Of a stretch of 64,000 nt of DNA, positions 32,107-45,900 are shown piece after piece (the stretch's first letter is position 1; every line of letters begins with the position of its first letter). The position numbers and the translations under genes were made by a program. This DNA comes from Castanea sativa. Taxonomy: Eukaryota; Streptophyta; Magnoliopsida; Fagales; Fagaceae. The stretch is from assembly GCF_040712315.1 (NCBI RefSeq), contig NC_134015.1, forward strand, positions 21,267,614 through 21,331,613, in the 5' to 3' direction. The notes beneath the pieces are model-generated. The model was not told the DNA's origin. It ran no database searches and saw nothing but the letters and a program-made list of their open reading frames with translations.

Positions 32107-35100
32107 ATGATCTCGGTGCACACCGATCGAGACGAGCAGTTTAAGGTGAAGGCCGAGCCCTCCTCGCTCACCCTCGCCCCCTACAAGCCTCATGATTCTC
32201 ACGAAGGTTCTTCTTTCTTCTTCTTTTTTTAATTTCCATTTTTATATTATACATTTTTAAAAATAATAATTTCACTGCTTAAAGAAACTGATCTCTCTAC
32301 TTGTTTTTTTTTTTAATTCAAAATTTGTGGTACCTGATCGCACACTTGTTTGGGCAGTACACACAGTGGGTATTATGATTATAGAACTACTTTTAATATT
32401 TGGTTCATTGCAAAATGTTAATCTTGATGACCCAAAAAAATCAAAAATAAGATTTAGTTATAGTGGTCCCCACTTTTGGGCTGGGGCTACTGTTCCATCA
32501 ATAAGAAAGAGAGGATTTTTTTTTTTTTTTTTTAAACGTAGGAGTTGATTGTTGTATTTGAGAAATGGCTGATTGATAAGCTGTTTGGATTGGGATTTAT
32601 AATATTGCTTGCAATAAACTAATAATAAATCTGGTGACACATCCTATTTTACACCCAATTTCACAGCATGCTGAAGTGGTCGACTGTGAGTGGTGGACAT
32701 TGTCTGCCCATTACCATTTTACACGGACCCAGCACTTTTTGCCCACCACTCACGGTCGACCACTGCAGCGGATTGTGAAATTGGTTATGATCGTAGTTTT
32801 GTTGATAAATTAATGACAAATTTTCACAACTGTTGTGGTCTGTTTTGATTGGTAGATAAAAAGAATGGTGGCCCGTGTGAAAATGGTGTTGCTTGAATCG
32901 AAACTTGCCACATTAGCAAGTTGTGAAAATTTTTGTGTCCTAAGATTGCTGATAATTTTGATAAAGCATTTGGTTGTGGCTAATGGATGCAATTATTTCG
33001 ATTGTGTAGTTGTTGATGAGGACTCGCACTTTTTGCGTGCTCATCGTTTGTACAATGGTGGAAACTATAAGCAGGCACTAGAGCTTTGCTCTAGTGTTTA
33101 TGAGAGGAATCCATTGCGCACCGATAATCTTCTACTCTTGGGTGCAATCTATTATCAGGTAATGTGGTTGTTGAAGCGGTTGATACCATGCTGTGTATGT
33201 CTTCAGTGACTGGCTAATGTTTAGGCATATGTTTCTGTTCTCTTTTTTGCAGTTGCATGATTATGATATGTGTATTGCAAAGAACGAAGAAGCTCTTCGA
33301 ATTGAGCCGCATTTTGCTGAGTGTTATGGTAACATGGCAAATGCTTGGAAGGTGCATGATTTCTCCTAATGTTGAAGCTGATTTGCTGATGTAAATATCT
33401 TTTGCTGTTGTAATAAATTCAAGTACTCATTAGAGGGTTTTCTTGTCCTTCCTATGGATGCAGGAAAAGGGCAATTTTGAATTTGCAATTCGCTACTATT
33501 TGATTGCCATTGAGGTTTGTGTACACTCTGTCAACCCATTTTCTTATTTGGACATTATACTTCTCCTCAATATGGCCTTGAAGTTTCACATTTTTTTTTT
33601 TTTTTAACTAAACGTTTTGTGCTGGTTTTGTTATAACTTGATTGATTTCCGAAATGCATGCCTGAATTCCTGCAGTAGAACTTTCTTAGTATATGTTTAC
33701 CACATGTTTGTTCAAGTGTTGTATAGTTTCTTATTTGGAATATATGCATAGAGCCTGGAAGTCACCTTTAGGCTTGCTATGTGTTTCATGTCATAATATC
33801 ATTTCATCATTTTTGTCATTTAAGTGAGAAAAATCTTCCCCCCTCCCCCCAAACTAGGAAGCAGCAATATGGATATGGGTTACGTATGCTACATGATATG
33901 GACATGATGATGCATCAATTATTGAAAATTAGTATATGATGTGGTGTTTATAATTTAATTAATTGATCTATAAAGAAATATTTGAAATTCATATTGTTGC
34001 TAATTTTTGTTTAAAAGATAAAAAAAACATATGTTGGAAGGCATACAATATATCACAATAATAAAACTAATTTAGAAGCTATTAGTTTCATATAACTTAT
34101 CAAAAAAAGAAAAAGAAAAAAGAAGCTATTAGTTTCATATGATGAGAAAACGTAAGGGGAGAGGGAAAAAAAAGGATAAAGAACTATTGGCCTATTGCCA
34201 ATTAGCTCATAATGAAATTGACATACTTTTGAGGATGTGGGGTGCACATCATCTCAATTGCAAGCATTCTTTATTAGTTCTCTTTACAAGTGGTCTTTTG
34301 TATTGGGTCTTAGTAACTCTATTCCATCCGTTTTTTTATTTATTTATTTTTATCGGTAAATAAAAACTTCATTGAAAAAAAAAATGGTTACAACAAAGAA
34401 AGCAGTTACCCAGGTACACAGGGAGTGTACAAAGGGAAACAAGGCATTATACAAAACCTATGATGCACGGACATGGACACGGACACGGACACGGACATGA
34501 CACGGATACTGATACGGCGATACGGCAATTTTTTAAAAATAAGGACACGACACGGCATGGACACGGCAATTAAATAATTAATTAAAATTTATATTTAGGC
34601 ATATTTTTAGACATAAAATACGTTTATGTCTAGAATTTAAATTATCTAAAAACTACAAATAAGTAAACTAACACTCAAAGTAGTACAATAATACACATAA
34701 AATGTTTAAAGTACAAACCAAAAGTTTAAATAAGCTACATTCAAAAGCTATCATATTCATTTTCAATTTATACTTTCAGTATTCATTTTAGTAAAATCAT
34801 TTACAATATTTAAGTTTAACTTTAATAAATTAATAAAACTATAGAAATAACAATATTATATTATAACAATTAACAACATTATATTTGACACATAATGACA
34901 ATAACAACATTACATTATATCTTACTCTCACAAAGTAACAGTGAGAGTGGGATTAAAAAAAAAAAAAAACAAAAGCAAAAGCACGTTGTACTTATAAATA
35001 GTCACTTATAATAAGTGACTATTTATAAGTAACCCATTCACCCAATGACCCAAACGTTACCGGCCAAATATCTAAAAGAAAAAAAAAAAAAAAAAAAAAC

Positions 35101-38100
35101 AGAGAGAGAGACGGGATGTTAATGGAGGTCGGAGCTGATGTCCACGCCGAGAGAGAGAGAGAGAGATCGGGAGGGACTGGGCACGGCGGCGACGTCTATG
35201 GAGCTCGCCGATCGGCCCGATCAAGCTCCGGCGATGGACAGAGGGCAACGGCAGCGGGCAGAGGTCAGAGGTCAGGTGGGTGGGTTGAGAAGTGAGAAAT
35301 TGAGAATCTGAGATGTGGGTTTCGGTCTGACTTGAGAATCTGTGATTTTTTTCTCTTTTTTTTCTTTTTTTTTTCCACTGCTGGCATGTCGGCCGCGTCG
35401 GAGCCGCGTCGGTGCCGTGTCGGAGAAGCGAAAAAAAAAGAAAAAAAAGAGACACTGCTTGGACACCGGAGTCCGGCGAATCGTACCGGTTCCGGTGTCC
35501 GATACGTGTCGGACACCGACACAATGCCAAAAATGGTGTGTCGGTGCAACCCAGTACAAAACTACATAAATCTAAAAAATCGAACAAAGAAGATATAGAA
35601 AGACCACTCAACACAGTTATCCACTTAAACAAAGATAAGATGAAGATGCCCAACTCAATGATAGACTGCTCCTCCCCTTCAAAAATCCAACTGTTCTGCT
35701 CCCTCCATATAGTCCACACAATACAATGAGAGATAGCCCCCCAGATAGAAGCTGCAGTATGACACCAAACACCTCCATGCCAACAAGTGAACAATTCAAT
35801 GAACCAATTAGGAATAACGCAGGATACACCAAACAAGCTGAATATGATCGTCCATAAGTTAATAGGCATAAGAACAATGAAGGAGTAGGTGACAAACTGA
35901 TTCACCATCACTCTTACACATACAACACTTGTTGAAAATACTAATATTCCTCCTCTTCAGATTATCCAGTGTGAGAATCTTTCTGTTAGCAGCTGTCCAA
36001 GTGAAAAAAGAAGAAGAAGCAACTTTCAAAGAGCTTTCACCTTCTAGATCTCCAATGAAATAAATTGCTAGCACTACCTGTTCCATCCTTCATAGAGTTG
36101 CTTTATATGTAGATGTTTTTTCAATTGAAATTCTTTAGGCTATTTCATGTATTTTTCCACAAAAACTTTTTTGTGAGTTATGTGAGTAAGGAAAGCTGCC
36201 TCCATGTAGGTGGTTGGTTGTTTAAAAAACATTGGTGAGAAAAGAAATTGTCTCTTTCATTCATCCTTTTAGTCAAACATAGCCTAAATGTGGAGAGTGG
36301 AGACTATTATGTCAAAACTGAGGATTCTATCCTCCCAAAAGAACTGCACTAGTGTATGTCTTTTGAAAAGTGATTGCTATTAAGTTGCTTGATGTCAGGA
36401 TAGTGTTCTCATGGCCATGAGAACACTACAATTTGCAATTATTCTTCAGTCTCTCATCAACAGGTTGTGTTGTAGATGGTTATTTTATGCATCATCCCCT
36501 AGTGTTAATTCCTTGAGTTTCTAGATACTTGCATTTGACTGTGATTTTGCATCATGTGGAAGTCTTGTATTTGTAATTTATTTATTTATTTTTTTTTTTT
36601 TTCAATGAAATTTCTTTTAATTATCCGAAAAAAAGGTCCACAAGCATACTTCAAGAAATATGATATGCCTCATAAAGAAAGAGCTCAATGTGATTTTTCA
36701 ATTTGTCATATTATCTGTGTCACAACAGGTATAAGTAAAGGTCTTCAGTAGAATGTTTTAATTCATCAATGTTGCTGGATTTCTATTGTATTTATTATTC
36801 TTCTCTTGGATTAGAATTAGTAAGTTAACCCAAAATTTTTACATATCTTACAGCCTGTAAAAGTAATGCTTTTAATGCATTAATTTGGTTATAGAAATGT
36901 GAGATGATTCTTTAGTAAATTATCTTGCTCTCTTCCTCTTCTAAATGTATGGTGCTAAGATTTCAATTCTTTTAAGAAAGTCTTGATATAGACTATGCAT
37001 TTTCCATAACTAGTTCTAATATGATATTTTTATATAATGCACATCTTTATATATCTTGCTCGTATTTTTGTACTGTCCTTGTCTTGTATGTTGGCACCCA
37101 GTTTTGGTGGTTAATTGATTTCTATTTGTGCTTACCTGTCTGCAGCTGCGACCTAATTTCTGTGATGCTTGGTCGAACTTGGGTAGTGCGTATATGCTAA
37201 AAGGAAGACTAAATGAGGCGGCACAATGTTGTCGCCAAGCACTTGCACTTAACCCTCTCCTGGTAATTTTTATCTTGTTTTGTTTTCACCCCCCTATAAA
37301 TTTGAGCCCCTCTTTAGTTTTTGAAATATCAATTACCAATATTTTTATCATGCCTTGCCTTTTCAGCAACCAACTGGGGCATGACATTCTGGTTTGGGTG
37401 AAATTTGGATATTAACCTCAATGTGTCATTTGGCATGCAGGTAGATGCTCATAGCAATCTTGGGAATATAATGAAAGCACAGGGATTGGTGCAAGATGTA
37501 AGTCTGAAAAATGAAATGTAAATGCAGTGTATTGTTTTAGATCCTACTATACTTGCTAAAAAAACCTATGTTCAAGATCCTACCATCTCTTTATACAAAA
37601 CCACCTGCCACCCATTCAAGGGGAAAGTGCACCTCTTTATGGCTTGTCCCTGATTAATATGAGAAAAGAAGTTTAGATTTTTGAGCTATGGGCTTTTGTA
37701 CTTTGCAGCATCAGTCTAGGTTATGTCTTCTTCAACTGCCGTGCTATGTTAGATGAGATAAAGAATTTAGGATATTGATGAACTATCTGTTTTTTATGGT
37801 GTCACTGGAAGTGATTCATCCACTTACTCAGTTTGAGTTGATGCACACCTGGCCCAAACTTTCCTTGTCTTCCCTATGTGTTGTTTCAGTACTAATGGTT
37901 TCTTCTATAGTCTCCTGGAAGAACTTCTTCCATATTTAGATTTTTATACTGTCTCTCCTTTCTCCAGTAAAGTTACTGATGGAAATAATTCATGTATCGA
38001 ACTGTATTGGAATTTACAGTTCAATACAGACATCAAGTTGTCATCTACAGGCCAGGGCTCAGATGATGGTTGGTCTTGTTGTAACTTCCATCTCCAAGAC

Positions 38101-38531
38101 TGCAAATTGTCAGAATCTAACATTTTGTGCAGGCATACAGTTGCTACCTTGAGGCTCTGCAAATACAGCCAACATTTGCTATTGCGTGGTCAAATCTTGC
38201 TGCTCTTTTTATGGAGTCTGGTGATCTTAACAGGGCGCTTCAATATTATAAGGTATGCTTGATCTTGTTTCTGATTAGCATTGATATCTTTGCTTTGACT
38301 TGGAGTATGACATTAGTTGTCTACCTAAAATGTGTGATGCAGTGAGCATTAAAACCAAATTCATTTAAGATTTACAGGGAGCATTAGAACAAACTTCATT
38401 TAAGATTTTGGTTTTAATGCTCCCTGCATCAATGTGCCACCACCTTGTTTTGTTTTTGCTCGTCAGTTCTCTTAGTAGAAGATCCATACAAATGAGTTGG
38501 ATAATTTTGAGATTACACGCGCGCGCGCGCG

Positions 38532-38570
<39 letters not shown>

Positions 38571-41500
38571 TAATTTTCCCCCCCTAACATTTCCCCCTTT
38601 TCTTTGGTTATAATTGAATTTCAGGAAGCTGTGAAACACAAACCGACCTTTCCAGATGCCTATCTAAACCTTGGGAATGTGTATAAGGTAAGCTGTGATG
38701 TCTTCTGCCAGTAAGGTTGGGTAGCTGCAAGTGCCTGCACTGGTATTGGAGAAAAACAAGATTTTTTTTTTGTTTGTGCCTTTTACAGGCTTTAGGAATG
38801 CCTCAAGAGGCAATTGTGTGTTATCAGCGTGCTCTTCAGACTCGACCTAATTTTGCAGTGGCTCTTGGTGAGTTCTTTTGTATTATGTACCTCAAGTTGT
38901 ATAGTCGTATTCTTGCATATGTAAATTATTCTCATTACTTGAGCAACAGATTGTGTTATGATGGTGGTGTCATGTAGATGTTATTTTTTTTCTGCCTCTA
39001 GTTTTGTTAAATATGTGACTTCATACTTGCATCCATCCCTTTCTTATATCCCCATGTCTGGTTGTCATATTAGGTCTTGGATGTTGCTTGGTGCTCTGAT
39101 AAGCATACATTAATGTGTGATAATATGGTTTTGCATTCTGATAAATGAACAGCCTGCCTCCTTCCCTCCTCTTTCCCTGCGCTGTAACCGCTGTTTATTT
39201 ATTTTGTGTTTTAGTGAAATAGCTGGAGCAGATAATAAATTGTGTCATGTGATGCAGGTAATTTGGCAAGTATGTATTATGAGCAAGGCCAACTGGATTT
39301 GGCAATCCTCCATTATAAGCAAGCGATTTCGTGTGATCAAAGATTTTTGGAGGCTTATAATAATTTGGTTGGTTCTCATTTATGCTAAATTTTTAACGTG
39401 GACTCTGAATTTTTTCACAACTTTTGTTAAAATTTTGTTAACAGTCATTCAATTTATTTAACTCTTGAAGGGTAATGCTCTGAAAGACATTGGTCGAGTG
39501 GAAGAAGCAATCATATGCTACAATGTATGCTCGTATCTCATGTTGCCTTATGGGTTTTATCATGAACAGTTGATTTTTTTTTTTTTTTTGGGGTGTTGGT
39601 GCCATTTTCACTCAATTTTTTTGTCGCTCTGTTTAGCAATGCCTTGGATTACAGCCAAACCATCCAGAGGCACTTACCAACCTTGGGAATATTTATATGG
39701 AGTGGTATGTGATACTAATCTCTTCACAAATTTTTGTATTAGTGTCAATAAATTGGGTTCCTGGTAATGTATAAATGAATATCATAACAATTGATTTTAG
39801 GATTTTGTGGCGATGAACACTCAGGTTTTCTCAGTAGTCATTTTTGAATATGCAGGAACATGGTGGCTGCTGCTGCTTCGTATTACAAGGCAACGTTGAA
39901 TGCAACAACTGGATTGTCAGCCCCTCTTAATAATCTGGCCATAATATATAAGCAACAGGTAGTTACGGCCAGAGTATGAAGCTTGATATGTAATTCTTAC
40001 AGTGCTACAGAAATGAAATTTTTTCCCCTTTTTCTTGTTATTTTTAATGAGAAACTTCATTAGAAAAACCATAGAAAAGAGATTTAATCTTGCATGGATA
40101 TATATAGGAATCATACGAGAGAAACACATAACCATCAAAGACTCAAGTTACTAACATTAAGAATAGAAATAAAATGCAAACAGATTAGGGTGGATAATAT
40201 ATGGTAGACTTGAAGTAGGGAAGTGCTTATTGCTTAACCTAAGGTTCTGATAGAGCCCAGTTTGAGTAAAGGTATGGGGTGTAATGAGGTTAAATTGTAT
40301 AGGCCATTCCCATATGTGTTTGTGGAGACATGATCGTCTATACGATAGACTGCTTTGCATTGACTAGGGTACCAAATTATATCTGCAACCTCATGTTTAT
40401 TGCCACAACTAGCCACTTGATCTCCCAAGTCTGAATCATTTTTTGTCAAGTAGGAGATGGATCTCTTGAAGATGGGTTGTAGTTTTAGAGTGACCTGCAA
40501 AGTGAGGGCATAAATTACTCAGCCCGTTAAGGGTGAATGCCCCTGTATTACCTGGAAACTGATTCTGGCAGGTGGGGTCAATTGCCTATAGGTTTTCCTA
40601 GCTAGAAGAGAGTTTATAGGGCTCTTCTTAGAAAGGTTCCCTATCTTATTATTAAAAAAAAAAAAAAAAACCAGGATGAATAGAAAGCCAAGTGAGAAGC
40701 TATTAGAGGAATGAGGATATCTGCACTACAGTCCATCTTGTCACTGCTGAATTTCTTTTCCTTTTTGCAATTCCAACTTGTTTATCATGCGTGTTCAATT
40801 GCAGGGAAATTGTGCAGACGCTATATCTTGCTACAATGAGGTTCTCCGCATTGATCCAATGGCAGCTGATGCACTTGTCAATAGGGGAAACACTTACAAG
40901 GAGATTGGTAGAGTAAATGAAGCAATACAAGACTATGTGCATGCAGTCTCAATCCGACCAACTATGGCTGAGGCCCATGCAAATTTGGCTTCGGCGTATA
41001 AAGACAGGTGTAGTTTCTCTGTTTTTTACTCTGTTCTCTACTTATGCATTTTCAGTATCCCAAGTAGTGTTTCCAATACCTCTTTGAGAATCTCAATGGA
41101 GATTTCGGCATATGGGGTTGGCAGTGAGAAGTAGGATTACTTAGTTATGTGGGGCTTGGTGGATACTTCCAATATAAAGTTCTGACCTTCTTGGAGGCGT
41201 ACCTCCTTGACATTTTGTTTTTCAATGAATTTTTTTCCAAATGGTGGTGACGTGGTGTTAATGAAAACTTACATTCAATACATAGGAAAAGCTATTACAC
41301 CATTTGGGTTTATTTTCTTCCTTTGCTGCATCAGTTACTTGGTTCTTACATTTTTTTTTTTTTTGAAAGATCTTTCAGTATTGTCACAGTGACATTGTAA
41401 CCTGAACAATGAGCATCACAACATTGTTTACTTGAGTTTGTGAAGGCCTTATTTTTTTTCTTCAAACCCATATATATTTTTAAATACCTAAATTTTATTA

Positions 41501-42636
41501 ATAAGTTTCTCTTCAGATACATACGATAGCATGAAGTGGTTTCTGAGGAATTCATATATGACTGAAGAGATAACATTCCTGAAGGACAGTTTCACTCTTG
41601 TGCATGAGAAATTATAGTCCTCTGGTGGACCACGTCATTTGTCCACTATTTCACTAAAAGTCTCCCACTTGTTTAAAATTGTTGGGTCAGTAATCAGTTT
41701 CTGTTTTAAAAAAAAAATTAATTCAGCAATTTTAAATAGGTGGAAGTCTTTTAGTGGAATGGTGGACTATGTCACTTGTCCACCATGAGAACCTTATAAT
41801 TTCTCCTTGTGCAGTGTTTCATCCTTGTTTGTTCTTTTAACAAACCATTAGATATGCACTACCAGCTATTAAAATTTAATGCCTTTTTGGTTGGGAAAAG
41901 CAAGAATGGTGATATTCAGTTGCACTGACACTGTGAAATTGAATCAGTGTAGTTGTGATGTGACACTAATTATTTGATTTGTATATGATGCAGTGGACTT
42001 GTTGAGGCTGCTATAAAGAGCTATAGGCAAGCATTGCTTCTTCGACCTGACTTTCCTGAAGCTACTTGTAACCTTCTTCATTCATTACAGGTATTATCAA
42101 AATTGATAATCATGTTGCGTGATTGTTTTGATGACTTTTGTTTAGATTGCATAGAGTAAGTGCTGAAAGAAAATTAAACAGTTTGTATAAATGCGCTTAA
42201 TCCCCTTGGGATGTTGCTTATGCTTATGCCGGATACAGTTGCAACTTGCAACTTTATTATTTGGTTGGAGAAATTGGTTTGGGAAACATGGGTCAAATGT
42301 TTGGAACTTGGTGCTGGCTTGGTTGATGTGGATTGTGTGGAAGGAATGGGTTTGGGGTTTAACACACTGTTTCCATTTTAGAGTTCCAAGATTGTCTTAG
42401 ATCTTCCACTTGACATTTTTGTATCTTTTATGTTGCTTTGTGTTCATTGGGAACATAAAGTAATCTTCATTATCAATTAATTTTTCATTACTAAGCAAAA
42501 AATAAAAGAGATTACATGATCAAACTGTTAAAAACGGTCATTTCAAACTTTGGAAATTGCTTGGATGGTTTTATAACAGTTCTAAAAATATATTAACTTC
42601 GCTTTTTGTTTTTCTCACCAGGTGTAACTTGAACCC

Positions 42637-42714
<78 letters not shown>

Positions 42715-42888
42715 GCCTTTTGAAACATTATAATTTGATCAAACTGTAAAAAACGGTCATTTCAAACTTTGGAAATTGCTTGGATGGTAATAGTTCTAAA
42801 AATATATTAACTTCGCCTTTTGTTTTTCTCACCAGATGTAACTTGAATCCCAATCCTATATATATGTATATATGTATATATATATATA

Positions 42889-42929
<41 letters not shown>

Positions 42930-45900
42930 CCTATTGAAACATTATAATTTGAACATGTGCACATTTGCATGTTTTCTTGGTTGATCAATGATTTGGTATC
43001 ACTCTTAGTTATTAAAGGCTAATATGGTCTTACTGTTTGTTGGACTTACTAAAATGGTGTTTGTTTCTTCTATTCTTTCATGTTATTGGCAATAGTTTGG
43101 TGTCTTATGATCACAGATTTTCCTTCATGAGTTCGTGTTCCAATGTTTCATACATATTTTTATGCCATATGGAAGTGTTGTGTGTGTTACATTGACTAGA
43201 TGTAAAAGATGCTCCAGTTCTTCAAACAGAACTATGTTTCCTGCTTTCTTTGTAATTTTGTGCCATGTTGGCTTATGAAAGCTAACCTAATCAATAAATT
43301 TGCCAAGGTTTAATTATAATCATATATTTGTAATACCAAAACTAAGGTAATTTAATTTTATTGGTTCCAGTGTGTATGCAGTTGGGAGGATCGTGATAGA
43401 ATGTTTGCTGAAGTTGAAGGGATTATTAGGAGGCAGATCAATGTCCGAACCAATCTGTCCTGTGTACTTTTTGTTATTTATGGATTTTATTGTCTTTAGT
43501 TAATTTAGTTGATCCGAGTTAATGATTCAATGACATTCTTTTTTCAGATGTCTGTTCTTCCTAGTGTGCAGCCTTTTCATGCAATAGCATATCCCATCGA
43601 CCCTCTGCTTGCACTTGAAATTAGGTATCACCAGTATCTTCCCAATGTTGTCGTTAACAGGAATGGACTGAAGAATTTCATTCATTTATTAATTATTATT
43701 TTGTATTCCCTCTTCCAGCCGTAAATATGCAGCGCACTGCTCCTTAATTGCATCTCGGTTTGCACTTCCTCCCTTCAACCATCCAGCCCCAAATCGTATT
43801 AAGCGTGATAGTGGAAATGAGAGACTACGGGTTGGGTATGTTTTTAGATTTTTATGTGTGCACAGCTGTGTGCAAATTCCATGTGTCATACATCTTTTTT
43901 TATCAGAATCTTTATTGGTGTCCAGATATGTGAGCAGTGACTTTGGTAATCACCCTCTGTCACACCTAATGGGATCTGTATTTGGCATGCACAACAGAAA
44001 AAATGTTGAGGTTTGTATATTTTTTTACTTCTCATTATGTAAGGCTGTCTGGGTTTTCTTTTTTTCATACCTTGCAGCAACTAACAAGTCCTTCATAGGT
44101 GTTTTGTTATGCCTTGAGTCCAAATGATGGTACTGAATGGAGACAGCGCACTCAGTCTGAAGCTGAGCACTTTGTTGATGTCTCAGCCATGACTTCGGAT
44201 ATGATTGCCAAGATGATAAATGAGGATAAGATTCATGTCCTTGTCAACCTTAATGGTTATACCAAGGTATATTTTTAAATTATCTTCTGAAGCATTCAAT
44301 ATTTTTTTCCCCTCCAGGTGTAGCAAAATAAATAAAAATAAATAAATTAAAAAAAATGTGGTTAACCTTAATGGCTGGTTATTGAAGCAACCAAGAGAAA
44401 AAAAGTTCCAAAGGATTTTGCTGGAAACAGATGGAAAAGTGAAATAGACCTAGGAATAAGTGCTTAGGTAAACTGAAATCAGCACCAAGCAAGCAAAGTT
44501 TTCTTATTCATCAATCTTAAAATATCCCATTGGAATCAGCATCAAGTGGGGATAGAAAACCTAGGAATCATCTCGTAGGTAACCTGGAATCAGCACTAAG
44601 TGATCATAGTGATCATAGGTGTTTTTTTTCATCAATCATAAGCTATCCCCATTGGATTACAATTATGCACTTGTATAGACTACTAAGACCCAACCCTAAC
44701 ATTAAGTTACTTGAATTACAAAAATAAAACACTAATAGCCTAATTAGCTAATAAGATTTAAAATAAATTTCAATGGACCAATAGTAAAAATACAATTTGA
44801 CCTCTAAAGTTAAATAAAATTGCCTTTTTGCTCCTTGCATCTTATTATTTTCTCTTATTATTTATTTATTTATCCTTATTTGAGGCTTCATGGAAATATC
44901 AATCAAGATAGGTCAAAATAGTCTATATATATGGGAAATTCCATTCTTTTTATTTTCCTTAGGAAAAATTACATAGATGAGGTTTAAAACTTTAAATTCA
45001 CGCCTGGTCTCAAGTAGATGTTTCTGCTTATGTCATTTTGCAATCCTGCTTGTATGATGATCAAATTATACTCTCTTTCCCTCGTAGGAAAAACTAAAAG
45101 TCATCTTTAAGTTTGAAATTCTGGCTTTAAAATACTGTGATGGTTGTCACTATGCAGGGAGCCAGAAATGAAATATTTGCTATGCAGCCTGCACCTATTC
45201 AAGTTTCATACATGGGGTTCCCTGGGACCACAGGGGCGACTTACATAGATTACTTGGTCACTGATGAGGTGGGAAATGGTCCACAATCTCAATATTAGAT
45301 AATTTACTTAGTATTTTCTATGTTACATGTCTGATATGCTGTCTCTTTGCTTTCAGTTTGTTTCTCCTCTATGTTTATCGCATATTTATTCTGAAAAGCT
45401 TGTCCATCTTCCTCATTGCTACTTTGTAAATGACTATAAACAGGTCAGTCTCTCTGAGATTACAATATAGCAAACTTTCTATTATGTTCTTTGCTTTGTA
45501 GTATGTTTTACCTGTGCAGTGATGCAAGGAACCTGAGTCTCTTTTTTTCATTGATTGTTTTGTGCTCAGAAAAATCAGGATGTGCTGGATTCAAACTGCC
45601 CGCACAAGCGATCAGATTATGGTCTGCCTGAAAATAAATTTATATTTGCATGCTTCAATCAGTTGTATAAAATGGATCCTGAAATCGTAAACACTTGGTA
45701 ATATCAGGATAAACCTTTTAGTTCATGTCTCAGTGTGTAGTTGTTTGCAGTTTGGTGTCTAACTATTCTTTTTGTTTTTTTTTCCCCTTTAGGTGCAATA
45801 TCCTAAAACGTGTACCCAACAGTGCACTTTGGCTTCTCAAGTTCCCAGCTGCAGGCGAAATGAAATTTCGCACATGTATGTGGCACCTGAAATCTATTTT

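Noticed and set aside
33010..33209. SEC reading through exon 2 into intron 2
   Set aside because: Homology stops exactly at the GT donor at 33159 and resumes at exon 3. The ORF extension is intronic.
35072..35911. 279-codon - strand ORF in SEC intron 4
   Set aside because: Its first third is real LINE C-terminal text, but the rest crosses the hAT-like element and a poly-A/T run. It is a chance fusion and not a gene.
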